Counted from the stretch's first letter, positions 33,700 through 42,677 are shown. The stretch: DNA of 64,000 nucleotides from Streptomyces chartreusis NRRL 3882 (GCF_900236475.1 NZ_LT963352.1:2294001-2358000), one strand, 5' to 3'. Made by a program: numbers and translations. Notes: a model not told the origin generated them from the letters alone.

Positions 33700-34847
33700 A
33701 CCGGCACCTTCAACGTGACCACGAACCCCTCCTCACCCGGCCCGGTCTCGAGCGAACCGCCCAGCAGTTCTGCTCGCTCCCGCATGCCCAGCAGACCGTA
33801 CCCGGCTCCCGTCCCGGTCAGCTCGCCCGGCGAGCCGCCCGAGTCCCGCACATCCAGGGTCACTTCGTGTGGGCTGAAGTCGAGCCACAGGCGCACCTTG
33901 GCGCCCGGGGCGTGCTTGCGGGCATTCGTCAGAGCCTCCTGAGCGGCTCTGCGCACAGCCTGCGAAGCCTCGGCCGGCAGCGCCCTGCGTTCACCCGTGA
34001 TGGTGATCTCGGCGCCGTCGGTGGTTCCCACCAACTGGTTCAGGAACTCCTCCAGCGGGGTCAGCTCCCCGCGCAGGGCGGAGAGCGCCTGCCGCGTCTC
34101 GGCAAGCCCGCCACGCGCCATCTCCCGTGCCGCCACCACTCGTTCGAGTACCTGCTCCCGCTCCCCTCCGCGCTCGATCAGCAGCCGAGCCGCCTCCAGG
34201 TGCACGAGCTGGGCAGACAGGCTGTGCGCCAGCACGTCGTGGATCTCCCGCGCTATCCGGGCCCGCTCCGCGAGCGCCGCCGTCTCCGCCTCGGCCGCAC
34301 GGGCGGCCCGCTCCTGGGCGAGCAGCCGCTGGGCGCCGGCGCGGGCCTCGGCGTCCAGGCGCAGCGTGTATCCGGCCAGGGCGAGGCCGACACCGGTGAC
34401 CACGGATGTCAGCGCGTCGTCGTTGTTGACGACTCCGAACGAACCGAGTGCCACGCCCGCTGCGCCGAGGGCGACTGCCGGTGGGAGCCGCTCCAGCGCC
34501 GAGACGGCACATCCACACCACATGACCAGGGCCGCGACTGTGAAGCCCAACATCTGGGCCGCGACGGCGACGCCCTGAAGCAGCGCGAGCGACGCCAGCG
34601 ACGGCCACAGCCGATGCTGGAGCGTGGTCCGGAAGAACACCCAGGCCAGCAACGCCGCCAGAAGCACCCCTCCGGCTCCGGCCGCCGCCTTCCAGCCACG
34701 CGCCTCGCTCTCGTCGAAGGCCCCCCACATGAGCACGCCGAGGACCAGAGCCCTCACCGTCCAGGCCAGCAAGCACCGGGAACGTGGGAGTCCCTCGCGG
34801 CTCAGCGCCTCCCGGGAAGGCCAGCGTGTCCAGGCGTTCTCCTTCAC
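33696..34847 (-). CDS. Sensor histidine kinase (HisKA_3, NarL-partner type)
   Basis: 383 residues from GTG 34847 (GGAAGGAG upstream). About five to six membrane helices occupy residues 25-165 with almost no extracytoplasmic loops, so it senses within the membrane or through a partner. The HisKA_3 dimerisation motif RIAREIHDVLAHSLSA carries phospho-acceptor His203; HATPase motifs follow (RAAQEALTNARKHAPGA, GYGLLGMRERAELLGG). Both gene ends overlap neighbours by four bases (GTGA with the membrane gene, ATGA with the regulator), giving a tightly coupled three-gene unit. The stimulus is unknown; the small membrane protein encoded first may be a sensory accessory. Confidence 0.92.
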   Translation of the reverse strand: MKENAWTRWPSREALSREGLPRSRCLLAWTVRALVLGVLMWGAFDESEARGWKAAAGAGGVLLAALLAWVFFRTTLQHRLWPSLASLALLQGVAVAAQMLGFTVAALVMWCGCAVSALERLPPAVALGAAGVALGSFGVVNNDDALTSVVTGVGLALAGYTLRLDAEARAGAQRLLAQERAARAAEAETAALAERARIAREIHDVLAHSLSAQLVHLEAARLLIERGGEREQVLERVVAAREMARGGLAETRQALSALRGELTPLEEFLNQLVGTTDGAEITITGERRALPAEASQAVRRAAQEALTNARKHAPGAKVRLWLDFSPHEVTLDVRDSGGSPGELTGTGAGYGLLGMRERAELLGGSLETGPGEEGFVVTLKVPV

Positions 34848-35368
34848 ACGTGCTCCTTCCCCGCGTGCCCCAAGGTGCTGTCACCGTACGCCCGGCCCGA
34901 GTTCACGGCAGGACGCAGCAACCGACCTCGCCAGGCCAGGATTCCGGCCCGGACGAGCAGGGTGCCGGCGAGCCCCAGCAGCAGGGCGGAGCTGTCCTGG
35001 TGAACGCCCACCGCGGCACCCAGCGCGAAGAGCCCGACGCGCAGCCCGATTCCGACAATCCAGACGGCAACGCTCGCCGTGCTGCTCTTGCTCCATACGG
35101 TCCCGTCCGGCTCCGCCCATATGCGGGTGGTCCAGGCCCAGCCCGCCCCGGTGGCCAGGCCGACGAGCAGTTCGGCGCCGAGCAGGAGCGCCGAGGCTGT
35201 GTGCTGACGGTCGTCGAGCAGGCCGGGCTCGCGCAGCGCGACAACGGCCAGGATCGCGGGCAGGAGCCACCAGCGACGCTCGCTGTCGATGGGGGTTGCG
35301 CGGAACTGCCGGGCGATCACCAGCACGGCCACGACCACGACCACCAGCGCGTCGACGAGCCCGGACAT
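34844..35368 (-). CDS. Membrane protein, first gene of the two-component operon (DUF1453/CcdC-like)
   Basis: 174 residues from ATG 35368 with GGAGG five bases upstream. About four to five hydrophobic segments (residues 5-22, 33-50, 60-80, 97-117, 125-145). The sequence resembles the CcdC/DUF1453 family of small integral membrane proteins, an assignment I hold only moderately. Its stop overlaps the GTG of the kinase gene by four bases, so it is translated with the kinase-regulator pair and may modulate the membrane-embedded kinase. Confidence 0.7.
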   Translation of the reverse strand: MSGLVDALVVVVVAVLVIARQFRATPIDSERRWWLLPAILAVVALREPGLLDDRQHTASALLLGAELLVGLATGAGWAWTTRIWAEPDGTVWSKSSTASVAVWIVGIGLRVGLFALGAAVGVHQDSSALLLGLAGTLLVRAGILAWRGRLLRPAVNSGRAYGDSTLGHAGKEHV

Positions 35369-35766
35369 CAGGACCTCCGTGAGCGAGAAAGGGATGCCGG
35401 CAGCGGTGCCGCCGACGCCTTCGACGTTACGGAAATCGCCAGGTCACGGGATCGGAGTGCGGGTGGATCACGGGTGGATCCCCGACGGGGCGCCTCTCCA
35501 CCCAGGGGTGGAGAAACGGCTGGGGCACGGAGGTCCGGGCCGCATGGAAGCCCGCCGCGCCCATCAGGACTGCTGGAGCCGTACCAGCCGGATCAGCACC
35601 GTGCCCGCACCACGCTGGCCCGGCACGACCGACTCACGGCCCCGCTCAGACCCCGAGCACCCCAGACCAGCCCTGCCTACCGCGAGCACCCCAGACCAGC
35701 CCTGCCCTGCCCTGCCCTGCCCTGCCAAAGCGACCAGGCCTGCCCTGCCAAAGCCCAGCGCAGCGG
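35369..35766. other. Gene-free region with local repeats upstream of the two-component operon
   Basis: About 400 bases without a convincing gene. The right half carries direct repeats (see 35654-35725) and the left half presumably the promoter of the membrane-protein/kinase/regulator operon; the ribosome site GGAGG is at 35372-35376 on the minus strand. GGGTGGATC occurs twice near 35461-35478. It also lies just after the parE stop. Confidence 0.5.
35654..35725. repeat. 29-bp direct repeat followed by CCTGC pentamer array
   Basis: A 24-base segment starting CGAGCACCCCAGACCAGCCC occurs at 35654 and again at 35683 (period 29), and runs directly into about five tandem CCTGC units (35701-35725), with a further short copy near 35739-35748. 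Non-coding; likely slippage-prone. Confidence 0.75.
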
Positions 35767-37890
35767 CTACGCGTCGATCCGCGACCGGTCCAGCGTCGCC
35801 GCCGAGTTGGAGATGAACTCCTTGCGCGGCGCGACGTCATTGCCCATCAGCAGATCGAAGACCTGCTCGGCGGCTTCCAGATCGGAGAGGTTGATCCGGC
35901 GCAGAGTGCGGTGGCGCGGGTCCATGGTCGTCTCGGCCAGCTGGTCGGCGTCCATCTCGCCGAGACCCTTGTAACGCTGGATCGAGTCCTTGTAGCGGAT
36001 GCCCTTGCTCTGGAGCTCCATGAGCTTGTCGCGCAGTTCCCGGTCCGAGTACGTGTAGACGTACTTGTCCTGGCCCTTCTTCGGCTGCACGATCTCGATG
36101 CGGTGCAGCGGCGGCACCGCGGCGAAGACCCGGCCGGCCTCGACCATGGGCCGCATGTAGCGATGGAACAGGGTCAGGAGCAGCGTGCGGATGTGCGAGC
36201 CGTCGACGTCGGCGTCGGTCATCATGATGATCTTGCCGTAGCGGGCCGTGTCGATGTCGAAGGTCCGGCCCGATCCGGCTCCTATGACCTGGATGATCGC
36301 GCCGCACTCGGCGTTCTTGAGCATGTCCGTCACAGACGACTTCTGGACGTTGAGGATCTTGCCCCGGATCGGCAGCAGTGCCTGGAACTCGGAGTTCCGG
36401 GCGAGCTTCGCCGTACCGAGCGCGGAGTCGCCCTCGACGATGAACAGCTCACTGCGGTCGACGTCGTCGCTGCGGCAGTCGGCGAGCTTGGCCGGCAGGG
36501 AGGATGACTCCAGGGCCGTCTTACGGCGCTGAGCGTCCTTGTGCTGCCGGGCGGCGATGCGCGTCCGGGCCGCGGCGACGGCCTTCTCCATCACGACACG
36601 GGCCTGCTGGGCGGCATCCCGCTTCGTGGACGTCAGGAACGCCTTGAGCTCCTTGCTGACCACGTTGTTCACGATGCGGCGGGCCGCCGAGGTGCCGAGG
36701 ACCTCCTTCGTCTGGCCTTCGAACTGGGGCTCGGCGAGACGCACGGTGACGACTGCGGTCAGGCCCTCGAGGGCGTCGTCCTTGACGATGTCGTCCTCGG
36801 CTACGCGCAGGAGCTTCTTGGTGCGCAGCACCTCGTTCATCGTCTTGGCGACCGCCTGCTCGAAGCCGGCGACGTGGGTGCCGCCCTTGGGGGTGGCGAT
36901 GATGTTGACGAACGACCTGAGCGTCGTGTCGTAGCCGGTGCCCCAGCGCAGCGCGACATCGACGCCGAGTTCGCGGGTGACCTCGGTGGGGGTCATCTGG
37001 CCGTGGTCGTCCAGGACGGGGACCGTCTCCTTGAAGGTGCCCTGTCCGGAGAAGCGGAGGACATCGCAGACCGGCTTGTCGTTCGCCAGGTACTCGCAGA
37101 ACTCGCTGATCCCGCCGTCGAAGCGGAAGGACTCTTCGCCCTTGCTGCCGCCCTCGCCGAGCCCGTACTCGTCGCGCACGACGATGGTCAGGCCGGGCAC
37201 CAGGAACGCGGTCTGGCGGGCGCGCTGGTGCAGGTTCTCCAGGGAGAGCTTGGCGTCCTTGAGGAAGATCTGGCGGTCGGCCCAGTACCGCACTCGCGTG
37301 CCGGTGCGGGTCTTGGGGATCTTCTTGGCCTTGCGCAGGCCGCCTTTGGCCTCGAACTTGGCGTCCGGGCCGTTCCCGGCGAAGGCGCCGGGGACGCCGC
37401 GCCGGAAGCTGATCGCGTGGGTGTGCCCACCGCGGTCCACCTCGACGTCCAGACGGGCGGACAGGGCGTTCACCACGGAGGCGCCGACACCGTGCAGACC
37501 GCCGGAGGCGGCGTACGAGCCGCCTCCGAACTTGCCGCCGGCGTGCAGCTTGGTCATGACGACCTCGACACCGGAAAGGCCGGTCTTCGGCTCGACGTCG
37601 ACCGGGATGCCCCGGCCGTTGTCCCGGACCTCGACCGAGCCGTCGTCCTGGAGGATCACCTCGATGTGGTCGCAGTAGCCGCCGAGGGCCTCGTCGACGG
37701 AGTTGTCGATGATCTCCCAGAGGCAGTGCATCAGGCCCCGGCTGTCGGTCGACCCGATGTACATACCGGGGCGCTTCCGCACGGCCTCGAGCCCCTCGAG
37801 GACGAGCAGGTGCCGCGCGGTGTAGTTGGAACCGTCCCGGTCTGCTCCTGCCAGCAGAGCTGTGGACGGCACGGACGTCTCGGCGGTCAC
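35767..37890 (-). CDS. parE: DNA topoisomerase IV subunit B
   Basis: 707 residues from GTG 37890, with GAGGAG nine bases upstream; the open frame extends 21 codons more without support. GHKL ATPase domain (EIIDNSVDEA, DNGRGIPVD, GLHGVGASVVNALS), transducer domain, then the Toprim domain with the catalytic EGDSA (IVEGDSALG) and metal-binding DADVDG, and the C-terminal GyrB motif (IQRYKGLGEMDADQLAETTMDP). It supplies ATP-driven strand passage to the subunit A encoded at 17382. Position next to hrdB and absence of neighbouring recF/dnaN argue for the topoisomerase IV-type enzyme rather than oriC-linked gyrase. Confidence 0.93.
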   Translation of the reverse strand: MTAETSVPSTALLAGADRDGSNYTARHLLVLEGLEAVRKRPGMYIGSTDSRGLMHCLWEIIDNSVDEALGGYCDHIEVILQDDGSVEVRDNGRGIPVDVEPKTGLSGVEVVMTKLHAGGKFGGGSYAASGGLHGVGASVVNALSARLDVEVDRGGHTHAISFRRGVPGAFAGNGPDAKFEAKGGLRKAKKIPKTRTGTRVRYWADRQIFLKDAKLSLENLHQRARQTAFLVPGLTIVVRDEYGLGEGGSKGEESFRFDGGISEFCEYLANDKPVCDVLRFSGQGTFKETVPVLDDHGQMTPTEVTRELGVDVALRWGTGYDTTLRSFVNIIATPKGGTHVAGFEQAVAKTMNEVLRTKKLLRVAEDDIVKDDALEGLTAVVTVRLAEPQFEGQTKEVLGTSAARRIVNNVVSKELKAFLTSTKRDAAQQARVVMEKAVAAARTRIAARQHKDAQRRKTALESSSLPAKLADCRSDDVDRSELFIVEGDSALGTAKLARNSEFQALLPIRGKILNVQKSSVTDMLKNAECGAIIQVIGAGSGRTFDIDTARYGKIIMMTDADVDGSHIRTLLLTLFHRYMRPMVEAGRVFAAVPPLHRIEIVQPKKGQDKYVYTYSDRELRDKLMELQSKGIRYKDSIQRYKGLGEMDADQLAETTMDPRHRTLRRINLSDLEAAEQVFDLLMGNDVAPRKEFISNSAATLDRSRIDA

Positions 37891-38332
37891 GCGGTTCGCT
37901 CCTCGCTGAATTTCAGATGGGGCCCTCATGGGTAAGGGCGCGACTTCAGTCACCGGTGAGAGGGTACCGAGGCCTGGTAGAGCCGTTGTAACGCCACCCT
38001 CGCCGGAAACTCACCCTAGTCCAGACTCGCATGCATGTTCGATCCCTCGTTGGAGTGAAGCACACATCACGTTCCCTTCCAGGCATGAACCATTTAGGCT
38101 CCGGGCACGTCCTCATGAACAACCGGCAACCCAGCCGGGAGGACTGACCACCGATACAACGCGAAGCCCCGTAAGACACATAGACACGCAATACGGCACA
38201 TTCGCCGCCAACCGGCAGCAGACAGCCGCCTCGCAAAGATTTTTTCGAGGAAAAGCCACGAGCGGGAACGTTTTGGGGCTGGTTGGATGTTGACCCTGGT
38301 ACGACAGCTCGTCGAGCTAGAGAAGAGGCGAC
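37891..38332. promoter_or_regulatory. Divergent region between parE and the DUF7455 gene
   Basis: About 440 bases, distinctly AT-richer than average (for example AAGATTTTTTCGAGG near 38237 and AACGTTTTGG near 38269), with no convincing gene. It must contain both promoters. TTGACC at 38290-38295 is a good -35, but the nearest TAGAGA is 22 bases on, too far. The ribosome site GAGAAGAGGCG lies just before the GTG at 38333. Confidence 0.45.
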
Positions 38333-38563
38333 GTGACTACTGTTCTGACCCCTGCGAGCCAGTTGACGGCCGCTGATCGCTGCGACCGCTGCGGCGCCCA
38401 GGCGTACCTGCGCGTCGTCCTGCTCAGCGGCGGAGAACTGCTCTTCTGTGCCCACCACGGGCGCAAGTTCGAGCCGGAACTCAAGAAGATCGCCGCTGAG
38501 ATACAGGACGAGACGGAGCGGCTGACGTCCGCTCCCGCGACTGCCTCCGAAGAAGAGCGCTGA
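38333..38563 (+). CDS. Small zinc-ribbon-like protein (DUF7455)
   Basis: 76 residues from GTG 38333 with AAGAGGCG upstream. Contains CDRCGAQA (Cys17, Cys20) and a second pair in FCAHHGRKF (Cys and His near residues 39-41), so a small metal-binding ribbon is likely. The second half is a charged helix (PELKKIAAEIQDETERL). The protein is widely conserved next to hrdB/parE in actinomycetes and I know no function for it. Its long AT-rich leader and strong ribosome site suggest solid expression. Transcription stops at a strong hairpin 44 bases after the stop. Confidence 0.85.
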   Translation: MTTVLTPASQLTAADRCDRCGAQAYLRVVLLSGGELLFCAHHGRKFEPELKKIAAEIQDETERLTSAPATASEEER

Positions 38564-38606
38564 CACCTCGCGTCCGACGACGAGCCAGCCCGGCACAGGC
38601 CGGTGA

Positions 38607-38643
38607 ACGGGCGGCTGCCTCCACCACCGAGGCAGCCGCCCGT
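38607..38643. terminator. Bidirectional hairpin between DUF7455 and trypsin genes
   Basis: Perfect 15-bp stem ACGGGCGGCTGCCTC / GAGGCAGCCGCCCGT (38607-38621 with 38629-38643), loop of seven bases, between convergent genes. Confidence 0.88.
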
Positions 38644-38750
38644 CCTCGTCCCCGCGAGTCCACTCAGGTCCTCCGGTGCGCACGCCGCGAGTTTTCTGCC
38701 CAGCCTCGGTCAGTCGAACGTGCACATGACCTTCACATCCGTGTCGGGCT

Positions 38751-39587
38751 TCACGCCCGTGTCCAGCCGAGTGTGCGCATGATGTCGGACACCCGCATGT
38801 ACACCCCGGGGCTACCGGCCCGGCCGCAGCCGATCCCCCAGGACACGAGCCCGATCAATCGCCCCTGGGCCACCAGCGGCCCCCCGCTGTCACCCTGGCA
38901 GGCATCCCGGCCCCCCGTCGCTTCCCCGGCGCACAGCATGCTCCTGGCGTCGTAGACGCCGTCCGCGTCTCCCGGGTACGCCTCCTCGCAGAGAGCGTCG
39001 GGAAGCACATGCACACGTGCGGCCCGCAGACTGTTCGGATACTCCCCGGCGCCCGAGACGTCGCCCCATCCGTACACCGTCGCGGCCCCGCCCACGGCGT
39101 ACGCGGGGTCACCGCCGACCGCCATGCCGATGACCGAGTCGGCCGGGAGAGGCTCCGCCAGGGTGAGTACGGCGAAGTCCCCGGCATTGCTGGCACCGTC
39201 ATAGGCCGGGTTCACCCAGGTGTCTCGCACGGCGACCTCCTGGCCACCGCGGTCCGAGAGCAGGTCCGTGCGCCCCGATATGACCCGGAGATCGCGTACG
39301 CGCTCCGGTGGCCCGCCCAAAACCTCCTTGTCCAAGCAGTGGGCCGCGGTGAGCACCGTGCTGCGGCCGACCGCCACGCCGCCGCAGAACTGCCCCGCCC
39401 GCGTACCCCCGAACCGGTCACGACTGGACAGGGCAACCGTCCAGGGGCTCTCCGACGCGTCGACGGGGAATCCTCCTATGACCACCCTGTCGGCGGCCAC
39501 AGGCCCGCTGGAACCCACTGACAGGGCGGATACCGCGGCTGCCACGACCAGCGGTCGGGCCAGCGCCCGGGCAAAGCGACGACGCAT
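38751..39587 (-). CDS. Secreted trypsin-like serine protease (S1A)
   Basis: 278 residues from ATG 39587 with GAGGAG five bases upstream (a GTG two codons earlier is less well placed). Signal peptide: basic MRRRF start, hydrophobic core about 10-28, cleavage near VAA at 30-32. The mature part begins with a short propeptide-like VVIGG. Catalytic triad His83 (LTAAHC), Asp137 (NAGDFAVL) and Ser234 (GDSGGP) are intact, and Asp228 in [10 protein letters not shown] gives trypsin-like Lys/Arg preference; six cysteines allow three disulfides (GQFCGG, AAHC, LCEEAY, MLCAG, ACQG, GCGRAG). Secreted to degrade proteins or process substrates during growth or development. Confidence 0.94.
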   Translation of the reverse strand: MRRRFARALARPLVVAAAVSALSVGSSGPVAADRVVIGGFPVDASESPWTVALSSRDRFGGTRAGQFCGGVAVGRSTVLTAAHCLDKEVLGGPPERVRDLRVISGRTDLLSDRGGQEVAVRDTWVNPAYDGASNAGDFAVLTLAEPLPADSVIGMAVGGDPAYAVGGAATVYGWGDVSGAGEYPNSLRAARVHVLPDALCEEAYPGDADGVYDARSMLCAGEATGGRDACQGDSGGPLVAQGRLIGLVSWGIGCGRAGSPGVYMRVSDIMRTLGWTRA

Positions 39588-39668
39588 GCTCACTCCTCAC
39601 TCCGTGATGTCGGTGAGACACCCAGAGTGATTCACCCCGTGGCACCCCGCACCCGCGGAGAGGCATGA

Positions 39669-39703
39669 GGAAGGCCCGCTCCCCTGAGAGGAACGGGCCT
39701 TCC
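39669..39703 (-). terminator. Hairpin terminator after hrdB
   Basis: Ten-bp stem GGAAGGCCCG / CGGGCCTTCC (39669-39678 with 39694-39703), loop of 15 bases that can pair internally; located 20 bases after the hrdB stop on the minus strand. Confidence 0.82.
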
Positions 39704-39723
39704 GCGTCGTACGACCGCGACGA

Positions 39724-41262
39724 CTAGTCGAGGTAGTCGCGCAGCACCTGCGAACGGGACGGGTGGCGCAGCTTCGACATGGTCTTGGACTCGATCTGGC
39801 GGATCCGCTCACGCGTGACGCCGTACACCTTGCCGATCTCGTCGAGGGTCTTCGGCTGACCGTCGGTGAGACCGAAGCGCATCGAGACGACGCCCGCTTC
39901 ACGCTCGGACAGGGTGTCGAGCACGGAGTGCAGCTGCTCCTGGAGGAGCGTGAAGCTGACCGCGTCGGCCGGGACGACCGCCTCGGAGTCCTCGATGAGG
40001 TCACCGAACTCGCTGTCGCCGTCCTCGCCCAGCGGGGTGTGCAGCGAGATGGGCTCGCGGCCGTACTTCTGGACCTCGATGACCTTCTCCGGGGTCATGT
40101 CGAGCTCCTTGGCCAGCTCCTCCGGTGTGGGCTCGCGGCCCAGGTCCTGGAGCATCTGGCGCTGCACGCGCGCGAGCTTGTTGATGACCTCGACCATGTG
40201 CACCGGGATACGGATGGTGCGGGCCTGGTCGGCCATGGCGCGGGTGATCGCCTGACGGATCCACCAGGTGGCGTACGTGGAGAACTTGTAGCCCTTGGTG
40301 TAGTCGAACTTCTCGACCGCGCGGATCAGACCGAGGTTGCCCTCCTGGATGAGGTCCAGGAAGAGCATGCCGCGGCCGGTGTAGCGCTTGGCCAGGGAGA
40401 CCACCAGTCGGAGGTTGGCCTCCAGGAGGTGGTTCTTGGCGCGGCGGCCGTCCTCGGCGATGATCTCCAGCTCGCGCTTGAGCTTCGGCGCGAGCTTGTC
40501 GGCGTTGGACAGCTTGTCCTCGGCGAACAGACCGGCCTCGATGCGCTTGGCGAGCTCGACCTCCTGCTCGGCGTTGAGCAGGGGGACCTTGCCGATCTGC
40601 TTGAGGTAGTCCTTGACCGGGTCGGCGGTGGCACCGGCGGCGGCGACCTGCTGGGCGGGCGCGTCGTCCTCGTCCTCGTCGGACAGCACGAAGCCGGCGT
40701 TCTCCGTGCCCTCGGGCTCCTCGCCGGCCTTGCCGGGGGCGGCCTCCTCGAGCACCTCCTCTTCGAGAAGCTCGACGTCGTCCTTCTTGGCGCTGGTCTT
40801 CTTCGCCGCGGTCTTCTTGGCAGGCGCCTTCTTCGCGGCCGCCTTCTTGGCGGTCGTCTTCTTGGCTGCCGCCTTCTTGGCGGGCGCCTCTTCCTCGACG
40901 GCGGGCTCGGCGGCGGGTGCCGCCGGCGTGGCGGTGGCGGTGGCCTTCCTGGTGGTCACCGCCTTGGCCGCGACCGTCTTGGCGGCGGTGCGCTTGGCGG
41001 GACTCTTCGCTGCGACGCTCTTTCGGGTGCGCTTGGGCTCTGCGGCACTGACCATCAGCGTCACACCCTCTTCCTCGAGGATCTGGTTGAGGCTGCGCAG
41101 TACGTTCTTCCACTGAGTGGCCGGAATCTGGTCAGCTTCGAAGGCCCGACGCACGTCATCGCCGGCGATCTGCCCCTCAGCCTTTCCCCGCTCAATGAGA
41201 GCCATGACAGAGACGGACTCGGCGATCTCCGGCGGGAGCGTACGGGATGTGCTGGCCGACAC
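39724..41262 (-). CDS. hrdB: Principal RNA polymerase sigma factor HrdB
   Basis: 512 residues from GTG 41262 (AGAGG upstream), almost the length of S. coelicolor HrdB (511). Region 1.1-like N-terminus; then a low-complexity Lys/Ala/Glu insert (about 75-170, repeats of [13 protein letters not shown]) specific to Streptomyces; regions 1.2 ([16 protein letters not shown]), 2 ([37 protein letters not shown]), 3 ([19 protein letters not shown]) and 4 ([32 protein letters not shown]) are complete and nearly identical to known HrdB. It directs transcription of most housekeeping genes. The promoter in the 300-base upstream gap should be the ShbA-dependent one known for hrdB, but I could not pinpoint it. 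Confidence 0.99.
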   Translation of the reverse strand: MSASTSRTLPPEIAESVSVMALIERGKAEGQIAGDDVRRAFEADQIPATQWKNVLRSLNQILEEEGVTLMVSAAEPKRTRKSVAAKSPAKRTAAKTVAAKAVTTRKATATATPAAPAAEPAVEEEAPAKKAAAKKTTAKKAAAKKAPAKKTAAKKTSAKKDDVELLEEEVLEEAAPGKAGEEPEGTENAGFVLSDEDEDDAPAQQVAAAGATADPVKDYLKQIGKVPLLNAEQEVELAKRIEAGLFAEDKLSNADKLAPKLKRELEIIAEDGRRAKNHLLEANLRLVVSLAKRYTGRGMLFLDLIQEGNLGLIRAVEKFDYTKGYKFSTYATWWIRQAITRAMADQARTIRIPVHMVEVINKLARVQRQMLQDLGREPTPEELAKELDMTPEKVIEVQKYGREPISLHTPLGEDGDSEFGDLIEDSEAVVPADAVSFTLLQEQLHSVLDTLSEREAGVVSMRFGLTDGQPKTLDEIGKVYGVTRERIRQIESKTMSKLRHPSRSQVLRDYLD

Positions 41263-41572
41263 GAACAACCTCTCGGAACGTTGGAAAACGGCTTCCGGCC
41301 CCGTCCACAGTGGACAGGAGCCGACCGCCGGCTTGGGGGTGGGCCGACGGCGCGGGCGGGGGCCGGGGAAGATTCACAGCGCCGTGAACGGCGTCCGTAT
41401 TCCCTCCGCGGCTGTCACCTCTTAGGTCATCGCGTTCTTCCCGCGAGCGTTACGCCCAATCCGCGTGGCCCGAGTCACACCGCGTAAGCGAACAAAAATG
41501 GTCAGACCCGGACAAAGCAGGTCGCACCTGGTGGTTACCTGGCCGCTCCGGCGGATCTGCGGCCCCTTCGAC
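41263..41572. promoter_or_regulatory. hrdB upstream region
   Basis: About 310 gene-free bases between the whiH terminator and hrdB, transcribed toward hrdB on the minus strand. It contains AT-rich tracts (for example around 41495-41510, CGAACAAAAATGG) that probably hold the main promoter. No box could be assigned with confidence by eye. Confidence 0.4.
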
Positions 41573-41615
41573 CGTCGGACCCCGCAGGATCACGAAGATC
41601 CTGCGGGGTCCGACG
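41573..41615. terminator. Very strong hairpin after whiH
   Basis: Perfect 19-bp stem (41573-41591 with 41597-41615; core GTCGGACCCCGCAGGATC) and loop ACGAA, 75 bases downstream of the whiH stop. Longest perfect stem in the window; it insulates the hrdB promoter from read-through. Confidence 0.9.
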
Positions 41616-41689
41616 GGAGGCGGATCACCGAACGGGCACTGCCACAGGAGGGGGGTGGCACACCCGGCCGCGCCGCCCGCGGAACGCGG

Positions 41690-42577
41690 TCAGTGCTCGC
41701 GCGGAGCGGGCACCACGCGTTCCACCTCGGGATGGACCGCGAGGAGTTGCCGCATCGCCGCCTCGGCCGCGGCTCCGTCGCCGGTGGCGAGGGCGTCACA
41801 GATGCGGCCGTGGTGCGCCAGCGACGTCTCGTTCGGCCGGTCACAGCCCGTGACCGGGCCGCCCGACACCTGGAGAGCCGCGGACACGATCCCGGAGAGG
41901 TGCTCCAGCATGCGGTTGTCGGCGACCTGGATCAGCAGCGAGTGGAACTCGGAGTCGGCGCGGGAGAAGGTGAGCGCATCACCCTGGGCCATCGCGTGCC
42001 CCATGATCTCGACCATGTCCGTCAGGCGCTGCTGGACGTCCTCGCGCCCGTGCCCGGCGGCGAGGCGGGCGGCGAGCGGCTCGATCGTCCAGCGCAGCTC
42101 GCTCAGCTCGCGGCGCTGGTCGTCACGCTGTGGCCCGAAGGCCCGCCACTCGATGATGTCCGGGTCGAGAAGGTTCCAGTCGCTGACGGGGCGCACGCGC
42201 GTGCCGACGTTCGGGCGGGCGCTCACCAGCCCCTTGGCCTCCAGGACGCGGAGCGACTCGCGGACGACGGTGCGGGAGACCTCGAACCGCTGGCCGATCT
42301 CCTCGGGCACCAGCGGACGGTCGGCGCCCAGATCGCCGGAGACGATCATCTGACCCAGCTGCTGGACGAGTTGGCCGTGCAGCCCGCGTCCGCGGCTGCC
42401 CGCGGCGCGCCTGCCCACCCGGCCCAGCTCGGAGTCCGCGCCGTCCCAGGCAGGGGCACCGACGCGGTCGACGGCGGGTGCCTCCGCGTAGGGGTAGCGG
42501 TCGAGTTCGCCCGGGCTCGCGAGGCCGGAGTCAGCGGAGCGGGCGGCGGTCATCATGGTGTGCGCAAGGGTACTCAC
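41690..42577 (-). CDS. whiH: Sporulation regulator WhiH (GntR/FadR family)
   Basis: 295 residues from GTG 42577, AAAGGA just upstream; the frame is open well beyond but without a start of this quality. N-terminal 50 residues are variable; winged helix about residues 60-120 (LVPEEIGQRFEVSRTVVRESLRVLEAKGLVSA-type sequence); FCD ligand-binding domain about 140-285 (ADSEFHSLLIQVADNRML, HHGRICDALATGDG). The position directly upstream of hrdB is that of S. coelicolor whiH, which is needed for sporulation septation and is transcribed by sigma-WhiG. A WhiG-type -10 lies about 95 bases upstream. WhiH is thought to repress its own promoter; an inverted repeat in the leader is a candidate site. Confidence 0.93.
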   Translation of the reverse strand: MSTLAHTMMTAARSADSGLASPGELDRYPYAEAPAVDRVGAPAWDGADSELGRVGRRAAGSRGRGLHGQLVQQLGQMIVSGDLGADRPLVPEEIGQRFEVSRTVVRESLRVLEAKGLVSARPNVGTRVRPVSDWNLLDPDIIEWRAFGPQRDDQRRELSELRWTIEPLAARLAAGHGREDVQQRLTDMVEIMGHAMAQGDALTFSRADSEFHSLLIQVADNRMLEHLSGIVSAALQVSGGPVTGCDRPNETSLAHHGRICDALATGDGAAAEAAMRQLLAVHPEVERVVPAPREH

Positions 42578-42637
42578 GCATCCTTTGTCGGCGCCGTCTC
42601 CAACTCCCTTGAGGTCTTTGGTGAAAAGCACACGAAA

Positions 42638-42653
42638 GGGTGATCGCTCACCC
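42638..42653. promoter_or_regulatory. Inverted repeat in the whiH leader
   Basis: GGGTGATCGCTCACCC: perfect 6-bp arms with 4-base centre, about 60 bases upstream of the whiH start and just downstream of the presumed WhiG promoter on the minus strand. Could be an operator (WhiH autoregulation) or a small terminator of the upstream ABC gene. Confidence 0.4.
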
Positions 42654-42669
42654 CGTCGCAATTGACGCC

Positions 42670-42677
42670 TTATCGGA
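42670..42677 (-). promoter_or_regulatory. Candidate sigma-WhiG -10 element upstream of whiH
   Basis: On the minus strand TCCGATAA matches the WhiG/sigma-28-type -10 GCCGATAA at 7 of 8 positions, about 93 bases before the whiH start. The expected TAAA -35 is not evident at 15-16 bases, so only the -10 is supported. whiH in S. coelicolor is a known WhiG target. Confidence 0.55.

Noticed and set aside
38290..38323. TTGACC...TAGAGA as a housekeeping promoter for the DUF7455 gene
   Set aside because: Spacing of 22 bases between the boxes is too long for a standard promoter; only the -35 is convincing.
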